Assembly (NCBI GenBank): GCA_963801105.1
Contig: CAWDDH010000003.1
Span: 3,038,001-3,102,000 of the forward strand
Length of the DNA stretch: 64,000 nt
Origin: JAENVU01 sp963801105
GTDB lineage: Bacteria > Actinomycetota > Acidimicrobiia > IMCC26256 > JAENVU01
Direction of reading: 5' to 3'
Shown here piece by piece: positions 8,666 through 17,197 of the stretch; the stretch's first letter is position 1, and the number at the start of each line of letters is the position of its first letter. The position numbers were made by a program, and so were the translations under genes. The notes beneath the pieces were generated by a model. It saw only the letters and a program-made list of their open reading frames with translations, did not search any database and was not told the DNA's origin.

Positions 8666-10003
8666 GGTGGCGATCTCCAGGAAGCGGGCGTACCGCCGGG
8701 CGAGCGGCTCGGCCCACGCCGGCTCCGGGTCCACCACCCGACCGGGGCGGGCCCAGCGCCGGGCCTCGGCCATCGTCCCCGTCTCGAGGCCGGCCGCCAT
8801 CCGGGCGAGGTACGCGGACCCCAACGCGGCCCCCTCGGGGACCGCGGTGCACTGGACCGGGAGCCCCGTGCAATCGGCAAGTGCCTGCACCCACTCGTCG
8901 ACCCGGGTGCCACCGCCGGTCGCGACGATGCGCCGGGGGGCGACGCCATGGGCCGCCGCCACGGCGTCGACGATCCGGCGGGTGACGAAGCCCGAGGCCT
9001 CGAAGATCGCCCGTCGGACGGCTGGGCCGTCGTGGGTGAGGTCGAGATCCACGAGCATCCCGCGCCGGTCCGGGTCGTGCAGCGGCACACGCTCGCCGCG
9101 CGGGTAGGGCGCCCAGACCGGCACGCGCGCGGGGTCCACCGCACCCGGGGTCGACGCACCCAGCATCCGGGTGGCCCAGTTGATGAACAGCCCGCCTGCG
9201 TTGCTCGGACCGCCGCCGAGGAAGCGGTCGGGCTCGGTGTACGGGATCACCCAGTAACCGGGGATCTCCTCGGCGCGGGGCGTGACCATGTTGGCGATGA
9301 GGGTCGTGCCCATGAGGACGAGCACGTCGCCGACCCGGTCCGCCCCGGCGACGATCTGGTCGGTGAGCACGTCGATGCAGCCCGGGGCGAGCACCGGCCC
9401 GTCGGGACCGTCCACGTGCCCGCACGGCCAACCCGTGGGCGCGAGGCGCGGCAACTGTTCGGTCGACACCCCGATCCCGGCCGCGACCGCGGGATCCCAT
9501 CCGGTCCAGTCGAACAGGGGAAACGCGATGCTGGCGGTCGTCGTGTCGAGCACCGCCTCACCGCCGAGGGCGTGGTTCGCCATCGCGGTCGCCGGCCAGA
9601 ACCCGGCGGCGTCGGGCACGGTCTCGCGCGCCCACCGGAGGAACCCGACGAACTCGCCCGTCTCCGCCGGGGTGCCCCCGCTCGACTCACCCTGCCCGCG
9701 GCCGTCGCCGTAGAGCAGGCCCGGCGTGAGCGGGCGACCGGCACCGTTCACCGCCGCGACCGACGGCACCATCGCGCTCACACTGACCCCTGCGGGGGCG
9801 GCGTCGAGGTCGAGGGCACCGAGCGCGGCGCGGGGTCCCTCCCGCCAGGCGATCGCGGCGTCGTGCTCGAACCGATCCGCGGTCGGGATCCGGATCTCGT
9901 GCGGGATCCGCGACTGCGCGATCACGGTGCCGTCCTCGTCGGCGGCGATCGCCTTGACGGACGAGGTCCCGATGTCGATGCCGACGGTGACCGGTCCGCT
10001 CAC
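8663..10003 (-). CDS. FGGY-family carbohydrate kinase
   Basis: The 446-residue protein has the two-domain actin-like fold of FGGY kinases. Near the N-terminus is the phosphate loop GIDIGTSSVKA, in the middle PGCIDVLTDQIVAGADRVG and MGTTL, and towards the C-terminus the adenosine motif ATGGGTRVDEWVQALAD. These enzymes phosphorylate pentoses, glycerol or polyols with ATP in the cytoplasm; sequence alone does not give the sugar, though the layout is closest to xylulokinase-type members. The GTG start at 10003 overlaps the stop of the inositol-phosphatase-type gene by 4 nt (GTGA), so the two are translationally coupled. A sugar or polyol phosphate salvage role for the pair is inference. Confidence 0.85.
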   Translation of the reverse strand: MSGPVTVGIDIGTSSVKAIAADEDGTVIAQSRIPHEIRIPTADRFEHDAAIAWREGPRAALGALDLDAAPAGVSVSAMVPSVAAVNGAGRPLTPGLLYGDGRGQGESSGGTPAETGEFVGFLRWARETVPDAAGFWPATAMANHALGGEAVLDTTTASIAFPLFDWTGWDPAVAAGIGVSTEQLPRLAPTGWPCGHVDGPDGPVLAPGCIDVLTDQIVAGADRVGDVLVLMGTTLIANMVTPRAEEIPGYWVIPYTEPDRFLGGGPSNAGGLFINWATRMLGASTPGAVDPARVPVWAPYPRGERVPLHDPDRRGMLVDLDLTHDGPAVRRAIFEASGFVTRRIVDAVAAAHGVAPRRIVATGGGTRVDEWVQALADCTGLPVQCTAVPEGAALGSAYLARMAAGLETGTMAEARRWARPGRVVDPEPAWAEPLARRYARFLEIAT

Positions 10004-10722
10004 CGGGCGCCGGCCTCCGCGAGCGCATCCAGCACGACGTCGTGCAGGAGTCCGTTCGTCGAGAGCGCGCTCCCCGAGTCCGCGCTGCGCTCGCCTTCGA
10101 GGCTGGTGAAGCGACCGCCGGCCTCCTCGACGACCACGAGCAGTGGGGCGAGATCCCACAGGTTGACGATGGGTTCGACCGCGATGTCGGCGGCGCCCTC
10201 GGCCACGAGCATGTGCTGGAGGAAGTCGCCAACACCCCGCGAGCGCCAGACCACGTGGAGGAGGTCGATCATCGGCTGCGCGGTCGTGCGGTACTTGGTC
10301 CACGACGGGAGATCCGAGTAGCAGACCTGCGCGTCCGCGAGGTCACGGACCCCCGAGACGTGGATCATTCGCTCGTTGGCGAAGGCACCCTCGCCTCGGG
10401 CGGCGTACCACCGGGTATGCAGCGCCGGGGCGGACACGACACCGACGCGCAGCTCGCCGTCCTCCTCCAGGGCGATGAGCGTGGCCCAGATCGGCACCCC
10501 CCGGACATAGTTGGCGGTGCCGTCGATCGGATCGAGGATCCAGCGGCGACGCCCGGAGCCCTCGACCCCGAACTCCTCACCGAGGATCGCGTCACCCGGA
10601 CGCGCCGCCGCCAACCCGGCACGGAGCAGCTCCTCCGCCGCATGATCGGCCTCGGTCACGTGGCTGGTGTCCGGCTTGCGCTCGACCCGCAGATCGTTGG
10701 CGCGAAAGCGCGACATCGTCAA
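10000..10722 (-). CDS. Inositol monophosphatase family phosphatase (HisN-like)
   Basis: This Mg-dependent sugar-phosphate phosphatase of about 240 residues shows the family motifs GEEFG (metal ligand Glu), ILDPIDGTANYVRG (DPIDGTxN) and NLWDLAPLLVVVEEAGG (late WD motif). The layout resembles histidinol-phosphatase HisN and inositol-1-phosphatase, which cannot be separated here. The only in-frame starts are TTG 10722 and ATG 10716. The same open frame continues upstream through 10773 and encodes the family's usual first helix (IDPDLTLALELADAADAL) without any ATG, GTG or TTG, so the true start is uncertain. It is translationally coupled to the FGGY kinase downstream. Confidence 0.8.
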   Translation of the reverse strand: MTMSRFRANDLRVERKPDTSHVTEADHAAEELLRAGLAAARPGDAILGEEFGVEGSGRRRWILDPIDGTANYVRGVPIWATLIALEEDGELRVGVVSAPALHTRWYAARGEGAFANERMIHVSGVRDLADAQVCYSDLPSWTKYRTTAQPMIDLLHVVWRSRGVGDFLQHMLVAEGAADIAVEPIVNLWDLAPLLVVVEEAGGRFTSLEGERSADSGSALSTNGLLHDVVLDALAEAGAR

Positions 10723-10841
10723 CGCGTCCGCCGCGTCGGCGAGCTCGAGGGCGAGGGTGAGGTCGGGGTCGATGGCGAGACGGTACCCGCGGCACCGCGG
10801 TATGACGTCGTTCCGGGGTCACCATCGGTCAGGCTAGAGGG

Positions 10842-11372
10842 ATGGCACCCTCCCGTCGTCTCCGTCTGCGCCCGCTCGGCGCGATCGCCCTCGTCCTGCT
10901 CGTCCCCGTCGCGCTCGTCGCCTGCGACTCGGGAGGATCGAAGTCCCGCGCGACCTCGACGACCACACGGCGCCGGCCGCACCGCACGACCACGACCTCG
11001 TCGAGCAGCAGCACGAGCACGGTGCCGACGACCGCCACGACCGTGCCCACCACGCTCACGGTGCCGCCGACGACCTCCCCGGGTGCGGGCACCTGTGGCG
11101 CCCAGCAGAGCGTCATCACCGCGGCGGTCCTCGGCGGTGACCTCGGGCCGGTGCCGATCGGGAGCTACGACGTCGTGAACTGTCGCATCGCCGGCTCGAA
11201 TCCGATCTGGGCCGCCGTCGGACTGAACCCCAAGGCGGGTACCGGCGTGACGCCATTGAGCGTCGTGCTGCAACGGCTGGGGGCGACCTGGACCGTCCAC
11301 GCCTACGGGATCACCCGTGTCGGGTGTGACGCGCCGCCGCCCGTCCCGTCCGAGCTCGGGCTCGGCTGCTGA
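10842..11372 (+). CDS. Putative secreted lipoprotein with Thr/Ser-rich linker
   Basis: The product has 176 residues. A basic N-terminus and hydrophobic stretch (LGAIALVLLVPVALVAC) end in a lipobox with cysteine at about residue 28. A strongly Thr/Ser/Pro-rich tract of about 45 residues follows, typical of extracellular spacers in actinobacteria. The C-terminal domain has three further cysteines (GTCGAQQS, VVNCRI, GCDAPPP) and ends ELGLGC, so disulphides are likely. I do not recognise the domain. It is convergent with the thiolase gene 8 nt downstream, with no obvious operon partner. Confidence 0.65.
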   Translation: MAPSRRLRLRPLGAIALVLLVPVALVACDSGGSKSRATSTTTRRRPHRTTTTSSSSSTSTVPTTATTVPTTLTVPPTTSPGAGTCGAQQSVITAAVLGGDLGPVPIGSYDVVNCRIAGSNPIWAAVGLNPKAGTGVTPLSVVLQRLGATWTVHAYGITRVGCDAPPPVPSELGLGC

Positions 11373-11380
11373 CTCGCGGG

Positions 11381-12559
11381 TCAGGCCGGCAGCACCTCGA
11401 GCACCGTCGCCGAGCCCATCCCACCGCCGGCGCACATGCTCGCCACGCCGATGCCGCCGCCCCGTCGGCGCAGCTCGTTCACGAGGGTGACGATCATGCG
11501 GGCGCCCGTCGCCGCGACCGGGTGGCCGATGCTGCAGCCGCTGCCGTTCACGTTCGTGATCTCGTGCGGGATGCCCAGGATCCGGGTGCTCGCGACGCAC
11601 ATCGAGGCGAACGCCTCGTTGATCTCGAACAGGTCGACGTCACCGATGACCATGCCGGCGCGATCGAGCGCCTTCGGGATCGCGTAGGTCGGGCCGAGAC
11701 CCGTGTCCTGGGGCGGCACGCCCGACGAGGCCCAGGCCTTCACGACCGCCATCGGGACCAGACTGTGCGCCTGCGCGTAGTCGGAGTCGACGAGCATCAG
11801 CGCCGCGGCCGCGTCGTTCAGGCCGGACGAGTTGCCCGCCGTGATGCTGAACCCCTCGATCTCGGGGTGGAGCGGCTTGAGGCTCGCGAGCTTCTCCATG
11901 GTCGTTCCCCGGCGCGGGTGCTCGTCGACCTGGAAGGTCACCGTCTCGCCGTCGCGCCGCGTCACCTTGATCGGCACGATCTCGTCCTCGAAGCGTCCCG
12001 TGTCGATCGCGTCGACGGCCCGGGCGTGGGACTCACAGGCCCAGAAGTCCATCTCCTCGCGCGTGACCTTCGCCTTCTGCGCAGTGTTCCACCCGACCGT
12101 GATCGACATGTCGAACGCCGGAGCCTCCGGCGTCTCGGGGTGGCTCGGCGACATCCACGGCTCCATGTCGTCGGTGCCGAGCTTGCGCTTCATCGCCGCC
12201 GGCGACGTGGAGATGGATTCGGTCCCGCCCGCGATCACGACCCGGTCCATGCCGGCCCGGATGCTCGCCGCGGCGCCCTGGACCGCCGCCATGCCCGACG
12301 CACAGTGGCGGTTCAGCGCGACGCCGGGGACGTTGGCCAACCCGAGGTCGACCGCCGCGAACCGGGCGATGTCGCCGCCGCCCTGGAGCGACTCGCCGAG
12401 TTGGAGGTCGTCGACGTCCTCCTTCGCGATCCCCGACCGCTCGAGCGCTTCGCCGACCGCGTACGCGGCCAGGTCGAAGGCCGACACGTCGAGCAGCGTG
12501 CCCTTGCGGGCGGTGCCGATGGCGGTCCGGGCGGTCGAGACGATGACGGCGTCACCCAT
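11381..12559 (-). CDS. Acetyl-CoA acetyltransferase (thiolase)
   Basis: This complete thiolase has 392 residues. The nucleophilic cysteine lies in NRHCASGMAAVQ (about residue 91), the second catalytic region is NVNGSGCSIGHPVAATGARM and the C-terminal cysteine motif is SMCAGGGMGSATVLE. Thiolases cleave 3-ketoacyl-CoA or condense two acyl-CoA units, so this could end a beta-oxidation spiral fed by the acyl-CoA dehydrogenases and synthetases here. ATG 12559 (MGDAVIVSTARTAIG) is the family start and has GGAGGATC upstream; the longer frame to 12685 lacks homology. A TACGAT hexamer at 12599-12604 and a palindrome at 12616-12631 lie upstream. Confidence 0.92.
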   Translation of the reverse strand: MGDAVIVSTARTAIGTARKGTLLDVSAFDLAAYAVGEALERSGIAKEDVDDLQLGESLQGGGDIARFAAVDLGLANVPGVALNRHCASGMAAVQGAAASIRAGMDRVVIAGGTESISTSPAAMKRKLGTDDMEPWMSPSHPETPEAPAFDMSITVGWNTAQKAKVTREEMDFWACESHARAVDAIDTGRFEDEIVPIKVTRRDGETVTFQVDEHPRRGTTMEKLASLKPLHPEIEGFSITAGNSSGLNDAAAALMLVDSDYAQAHSLVPMAVVKAWASSGVPPQDTGLGPTYAIPKALDRAGMVIGDVDLFEINEAFASMCVASTRILGIPHEITNVNGSGCSIGHPVAATGARMIVTLVNELRRRGGGIGVASMCAGGGMGSATVLEVLPA

Positions 12560-12615
12560 CGGGGAGATCCTCCGGTGTGGTCGGCGAGGGCGGCCCGGAT
12601 CGTATCCCCCATCAC

Positions 12616-12631
12616 CTGACGCCCGTGTCAG
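12616..12631. promoter_or_regulatory. Operator-like palindrome CTGACACGGGCGTCAG
   Basis: Read on the minus strand this is CTGAC-ACGGGC-GTCAG, lying 12 nt upstream of the thiolase -10 candidate TACGAT (12599-12604). It shares the pattern CTGACA-N4-CGTCAG with sites at 8646-8661 and 18098-18113. Confidence 0.45.
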
Positions 12632-12694
12632 CCCCCGCCCCACTTCGGCACCGTCCGGGTCGATGGGTCCGACCACCGCGATCAACCGCGGGGC

Positions 12695-13339
12695 TCAGGG
12701 CCGGGCGGGGCGCACGTGACCCGCGCGGATCTCGCGGGCGAGGTCCTCGGCGGTGTGCACCACCGCGTCGATCTCGGTGGCGAACGCACCGGCGAGGCCG
12801 GGACCGTGAGCATCGGAGGAGGCGACGGCGGGTCGTGGCGTCACCGCGAGGGCCGCGGCGGTGAGCGTGTGCTCGAGGACCGTCGTCTGGGTGCTCGCGG
12901 CCTCGATGGCGTGGACCATCCCCCACTGCGGGAGGGCGACGATCTCCTCGGCGCTCGGCGGGACCCGTCCGCCCTTCATCGCCCGCTCCCCCGCGTAGTG
13001 ACGCAGGGGATGCGGGAGCACGAGCGCGGTGTCGGACTGCTCGCACTCCTCCATCAGCTCCGCGAGCGTGTATCCCATCCACAGCGGCTTGCTGAGCGGA
13101 CCGAACGCGAGCACATGGCCGACGTCGGTCGTCAGCTCGACGCCCGGGATCAGCGGGAAGCCGAGCAGGCGCGACGCGTCGGCCAGCTCGTCGTCGGGCC
13201 AGCGGACGTCGTGCTCGGTGATGCACAGCGCGTCCAACCCACGACTCCGGGCCGTCTCGACGAGCTCCTCGAGGGTCGTGCGCGAGCAGTTCGACCGCGG
13301 GGCGGTGTGCGCGTGGAGGTCGATCAGGCAACGCGTCAT
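12695..13339 (-). CDS. PHP-domain metal-dependent phosphoesterase
   Basis: The 214-residue product begins MTRCLIDLHAHTAPRS with the first PHP metal motif HxH. Further ligands appear in CITEHDVRW, PGVELTTD, LPHPLRHY and ASSDAHGPG, all in the expected order. PHP proteins hydrolyse phosphate esters, for example histidinol phosphate or nucleotide derivatives. Length matches the stand-alone class. ATG 13339 overlaps the stop of the upstream NamH-like gene by 4 nt, so the two are co-translated. A joint role in cell-wall precursor or nucleotide-sugar metabolism is inference; the substrate is unknown. Confidence 0.85.
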   Translation of the reverse strand: MTRCLIDLHAHTAPRSNCSRTTLEELVETARSRGLDALCITEHDVRWPDDELADASRLLGFPLIPGVELTTDVGHVLAFGPLSKPLWMGYTLAELMEECEQSDTALVLPHPLRHYAGERAMKGGRVPPSAEEIVALPQWGMVHAIEAASTQTTVLEHTLTAAALAVTPRPAVASSDAHGPGLAGAFATEIDAVVHTAEDLAREIRAGHVRPARP

Positions 13340-14964
13340 TCCCGCCCCTGGCCCGTCGGGCCACCCCGCTCGGGCCCCGCTCGGCGGTCGCGGTCTCGGA
13401 GGCCGCCGCCGGACGCCTCGCTCCGGTCCGCGATCAGCTCGGTGTGCAGATGGTGCTCGTCGTCGTCCGACGTCAGGCACCGGCCGGTCGCGAGCTCGAA
13501 CCGCCAGTGGTGCACCTTGCACTCGAGCACGCCGTGGTCGACGGTGCCGAACCGCTCCAGGTCGGCGCGCAGGTGCGGGCAACGCTTCTGCACCATGTAT
13601 TCGCCGCAGCGGAACGACTCGTCGACCGGCTCGGCGAGGGTCGCGTAGTAGCCCTCGCAGAAGGCCATGCGCTCCACCGACAGGCACTTGAAGAACGTGT
13701 AGACGTACTCGTTGTACTGCCCCTCGCGGTGCGCGCGGAACCGGCAGGAGAGGAACAGGTCGTTCACCCAGTCCTCCACGTGTCGCTCGATCAGCGATTC
13801 GACGAGCGCGCGGTCCACGTCGATGCGGTGCATCACCGGCTCGCCGCGCCACTCCGTGACGCGCCCGGCGGGAAAGTCGATCAGCACGCCGACGTCGCCG
13901 ACGTGGACGAGCACGTTCCCGTTGACGCCGCGCCGGGTGTAGGGCGCGATGTCGAGTAGCGGCTCGATCCACGCCGCGAGCTCGGCCACGACGTCGTAGC
14001 GCCCGCGGGGCCAGGACGCCTTCTCCCGCGCCAGCCAGTCGGACCAATCGGCGCGGTAGCGCTCCAGGTACGCGCGCTTGTCGGAGAAGATCGCGTCGGG
14101 CGCGGCGTCACCCTCCGGCTGCTCGACCGCACACTGGTCGGCGACGAGGGTGACGACGGACCCGGGGACCAGGAGATGGCCGCCGCCGATCCCACGACGC
14201 GTGAGCTCGGCGAGGAACGTGGGCTGGTCGGGGAAGATGTTGGCCGGGTCCCGGTCGAGGTCGTTGAAGCCGAAGAGGTCGTCGTCGAGGAAGCACGGTG
14301 GGCCGGCCACCGGGAAGATCGCCGGTGCGTGGACGTCCTCCAGGTAGTGGATCGCCCGCTCCATCTGGTCGGTCCGCTTGCGGATCCCGGCCGCCCGCTG
14401 CTCGTCCTCGGGGAAGTCGTAGACCATCGGGTACCAGATCGCGCCGGAGAACTGCGTGAAGTGGGCGTCGAACGGTCCCAGCGCATCGAGCTCGGCGAGG
14501 TCACGCGGCCGGGCGTCGTTCTGGTTCAGCAGCGCCGCGGTCGCGTCGCGCACGACGAGCGCCGAATCGCCCGCGGGGCCGTCGGCGGGTGCGGTCATGG
14601 CGAGGATCGCGATCTCCAACCCGCCGCCGAGCCGGACCGGCTCCGCGTGGTCGGTCCGGACGAACCGCTCGAAGCCGAGCTCGCGGAGTGACCGCTCGAG
14701 ATGCGCCACGCGGAACGCGGGCAGGAGCACCGTCGCCCGCTTGTCCACGTGCCGGCGGAGCCACTCCGGATCGAAGTGGTCGTGGTGCAGGTGCGAGACG
14801 TAGAGGTAGTCCGGCGAGGTGAACGGGGTGACATCAAGGGTGTCGTTGCGGGGAAAGGGGAACCACGAGCCGAAGTACGCCGGGGTGAACCAGGGGTCAC
14901 AGAGGATCGAACCGCCGTCGGTCTCGACGTACATCCCCACGTGGCCGAGGAAGGTCACCCGCAT
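13336..14964 (-). CDS. namH: MBL-fold/Rieske monooxygenase, NamH-like UDP-MurNAc hydroxylase
   Basis: The 542-residue protein joins an N-terminal metallo-beta-lactamase fold (SHLHHDHFD, the HxHxDH motif, about residues 60-68) to a C-terminal Rieske 2Fe-2S domain (RCPH ... ECKVHHW). The order, the opening MRVTFLGHVGMYVETDGGSI and DPWFTPAYFGSWFPFPRND match, as I recall it, mycobacterial NamH, which hydroxylates UDP-N-acetylmuramate to the N-glycolyl form and changes peptidoglycan chemistry. Length is close to that protein. A much longer open frame upstream to 16557 is antisense to the acyl-CoA synthetase and is not real. ATG 14964 is therefore chosen. It is coupled to a PHP-domain gene. Other MBL-Rieske hydroxylases remain possible. 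Confidence 0.72.
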   Translation of the reverse strand: MRVTFLGHVGMYVETDGGSILCDPWFTPAYFGSWFPFPRNDTLDVTPFTSPDYLYVSHLHHDHFDPEWLRRHVDKRATVLLPAFRVAHLERSLRELGFERFVRTDHAEPVRLGGGLEIAILAMTAPADGPAGDSALVVRDATAALLNQNDARPRDLAELDALGPFDAHFTQFSGAIWYPMVYDFPEDEQRAAGIRKRTDQMERAIHYLEDVHAPAIFPVAGPPCFLDDDLFGFNDLDRDPANIFPDQPTFLAELTRRGIGGGHLLVPGSVVTLVADQCAVEQPEGDAAPDAIFSDKRAYLERYRADWSDWLAREKASWPRGRYDVVAELAAWIEPLLDIAPYTRRGVNGNVLVHVGDVGVLIDFPAGRVTEWRGEPVMHRIDVDRALVESLIERHVEDWVNDLFLSCRFRAHREGQYNEYVYTFFKCLSVERMAFCEGYYATLAEPVDESFRCGEYMVQKRCPHLRADLERFGTVDHGVLECKVHHWRFELATGRCLTSDDDEHHLHTELIADRSEASGGGLRDRDRRAGPERGGPTGQGRE

Positions 14965-15051
14965 CACCCCAGACTGCCAGACCCCACCCGACCCGCCGGG
15001 ACTCGCGCCCGGGTAGCTTGCGCAGCGCGCATCGGCGAACGAGGGGGAACG

Positions 15052-16575
15052 ATGCCCGAGTGGGGGGACCTGCAGGTCGACCAGCTGCGGTTCATGGCCG
15101 CGACGTTCCCGGATGCGGTCGCGTACCGCGATCTCGACGCAGGCACCAGCATCACGTTCCGCGAATGGGACCGCACGTCCAACCGGCTCGCCCGCGCGCT
15201 CGTGGCGGCCGGGACCGCACCCGGCGACCGCGTCTCGATCCATCTCCCGAGCGACGAGGCGCTGCGCTGGATCGTCGCCTACGCGGCGGTCCACAAGGCC
15301 GGGGCCGTGGTCGTGCCGACCAACACGCGCCTGACCACTCCCGAGGTGGTGACGATCCTCGGCCACGCCGAGGCGTCCACGATCCTCACCTGCGGATCTC
15401 TGCTCGACCAGGCGCTCGCCGCGCGTGAGGCGGTCCCGTCGATCGGCATGGTCGTGACCGCCGGCGGCGGATCGGACCCCGGCGTGCACGACTACGACGC
15501 GTTCCTCGCCGACGACGACTCGGACGTCCAGGTCCCGCGCACCGTCGACGACCTCGCCGACATCATGTACACGTCGGGGACCACGGGCCTCCCGAAGGGC
15601 GTGGCGGTCCGGCACCGGAACGTCGCGATGATCCCGAACCACGAGCCCGACTGGACCGGCGCCGGTTGGATCCACGGCGCGCCGATGTTCACCTTCGCGG
15701 GCATCGCTTTCATCTACAACCCGATGAAGATGGGGTTGGTCGGCCTCTACCTGCCGAAGTTCGACGCCGGCCGCTGGCTCGACCTCGTCGCGACCGAGCG
15801 GCCGCGCATGGCGTTCCTCGTCCCCGCGATGGCCGAGCTCCTCGTCGCGCATCCGCGCTTCTCCGACCCCGATCTCACCAGCCTGCGGGCCGTGTCGATC
15901 GGGAGCGCGCCGCTCGCACCCCAGACCCTGCTCACGCTCCAGGAGCGTCTCCCCGACGCCACCGTCTCCAACTCCTACGGCATGACCGAGGCAGGACCCG
16001 CCTACATCGTGATGCCCAAGGACGAGGTCACCAAGCGCATCGGTTCGGTCGGCAAGCCCGTCGGCCCCATGCAGCTCAAGGTCGTGCGCGACGACGGCAG
16101 CGAGTGCGACGCGCGCGAGGTCGGCGAGCTCCTGACCCGCATGGAGGGGGCGCAACGCGAGTACTACAAGGACCCGGGCGCGACGAGCAGCACCTGGACC
16201 GCCGACGGGTGGCTCCGCAGCGGCGATCTCGCCTACCTCGACGAGGACGGGTTCCTGTACATCTCGGGGCGCAAGAAGGACATGATCATCCGCGGCGGGC
16301 ACAACGTGTACCCGACCGACATCGAGGCGGTGCTGCTCGAGCACCCCGACGTCCGCGAGGCCGCGGTCGTGGGCATCCCCCACCCGGTGCTCGGCGAGGA
16401 CATCGCCGCGCACGTGGTGCTCCGCACCGGTGCCGTCGCCGATCCCGAGGCGCTTCTCACCTTCTGCGCCGAGCGGCTCGCCGACTACAAGTGCCCCCGG
16501 CAGCTCCACTTCACCGACGATCTCCCCCGCAACGCCACCGGGAAGGTGATGAAGCACAAGCTCGTCGACGCCTGA
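15052..16575 (+). CDS. Acyl-CoA synthetase (AMP-binding), copy 1
   Basis: This is a 507-residue ANL-superfamily ligase. It shows the P-loop-like motif YTSGTTGLPKG (about residues 170-180), NSYGMTEAG, the hinge region GWLRSGDLAYLDEDG, and the C-terminal catalytic lysine in NATGKVMK. It should activate a carboxylic acid to acyl-AMP and then acyl-CoA in the cytoplasm. The glycine-rich HNVYPTDIEAVL hinge is typical of fatty or aromatic acid ligases. ATG 15052 has GAGGGGG upstream and a TAGCTT -10 near 15014; the open frame further upstream lacks homology. It is followed after 65 nt by a FAS1-like dehydratase gene in the same direction, probably one operon. Confidence 0.92.
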   Translation: MPEWGDLQVDQLRFMAATFPDAVAYRDLDAGTSITFREWDRTSNRLARALVAAGTAPGDRVSIHLPSDEALRWIVAYAAVHKAGAVVVPTNTRLTTPEVVTILGHAEASTILTCGSLLDQALAAREAVPSIGMVVTAGGGSDPGVHDYDAFLADDDSDVQVPRTVDDLADIMYTSGTTGLPKGVAVRHRNVAMIPNHEPDWTGAGWIHGAPMFTFAGIAFIYNPMKMGLVGLYLPKFDAGRWLDLVATERPRMAFLVPAMAELLVAHPRFSDPDLTSLRAVSIGSAPLAPQTLLTLQERLPDATVSNSYGMTEAGPAYIVMPKDEVTKRIGSVGKPVGPMQLKVVRDDGSECDAREVGELLTRMEGAQREYYKDPGATSSTWTADGWLRSGDLAYLDEDGFLYISGRKKDMIIRGGHNVYPTDIEAVLLEHPDVREAAVVGIPHPVLGEDIAAHVVLRTGAVADPEALLTFCAERLADYKCPRQLHFTDDLPRNATGKVMKHKLVDA

Positions 16576-16640
16576 GCGCCGTCCACGACCGCGCTAGCTT
16601 CCCCGGCCGGACCCGACGTCGACGTCACCGGGAGCGGACC

Positions 16641-17087
16641 GTGGCACTCACCGAGCTGAAGGGCACCAAGGGCGACCCGCAGGTCGTGCGCATCGAGCGG
16701 GGACCCGTGCGCGTGTTCGCCCAGGCGCTGATGGATGCGGACGCGGTCTACGACGGCGCGGACGCGCCGGTCCCGCCGACGTTCCCGTTCGTGATGCCGT
16801 TCTGGGGCTCCGAAGGTGCGGGAGGCGCCGCAGGACTCCCCATCGAGAGGCTGCGTGGACCCGGACGGGCGATCCTCCACGGCGAGCAGGGCTTCGAGTA
16901 CTACCGCTGGCCCAAGGTGGGTGACGTGCTCGTCGGCACGTCCGAGATCGTCGACGTGTACGAGAAGGAGAAGTCACGCGGCGGGAAGCTGGAGTTCTAC
17001 GTCCAGGAGACCACCTGGCGGGACCAGGCCACCGACGAGCCTGTGGTGAAGAACATCTTCACGTTGGTGATCAACTGCAAGGCCTGA
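16641..17087 (+). CDS. FAS1-like/MaoC N-terminal hot-dog dehydratase
   Basis: The 148-residue product matches the MaoC-dehydratase N-terminal (FAS1-like) hot-dog family: VARGPVRVFAQALMD-type N-terminus, PPTFPFVMPFWG, then the central helix ILHGEQGFEYYRWPKVGDVL and TSEIVDVYEKEKSRGGKLEFY. Such proteins bind enoyl- or hydroxyacyl-thioesters and commonly work as one half of an R-hydratase. The usual catalytic Asp/His half (MaoC-like) is not encoded next door, so a partner elsewhere is likely. The GTG start at 16641 has GGAGCG upstream. It is probably in an operon with the acyl-CoA synthetase. Confidence 0.8.
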   Translation: MALTELKGTKGDPQVVRIERGPVRVFAQALMDADAVYDGADAPVPPTFPFVMPFWGSEGAGGAAGLPIERLRGPGRAILHGEQGFEYYRWPKVGDVLVGTSEIVDVYEKEKSRGGKLEFYVQETTWRDQATDEPVVKNIFTLVINCKA

Positions 17088-17092
17088 CGGTC

Positions 17093-17111
17093 GCTCGGGC
17101 AGCGCCCGAGC
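17093..17111. terminator. Possible terminator hairpin GCTCGGGC-AGC-GCCCGAGC
   Basis: A perfect 8-bp stem with a 3-nt loop begins 6 nt after the FAS1-like gene stop, in the gap before the convergent hydrolase gene. No T-run follows, as is common in high-GC actinobacteria. It may end both convergent transcripts. Confidence 0.45.
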
Positions 17112-17197
17112 CGGTAGCGAAGCGGACGGCGAGCAGCGGCGCAGCGTGAGCGAGGCGGGTATCCCGCCGAGGAGCGGAGCCGCAGACAGGACGTTCT

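Noticed and set aside
13336..16557. A single minus-strand open frame of 1073 codons
   Set aside because: Only the part from 14964 down has NamH-like sequence. The rest is antisense to the acyl-CoA synthetase and shows no domain, as is usual in high-GC DNA with few stops.
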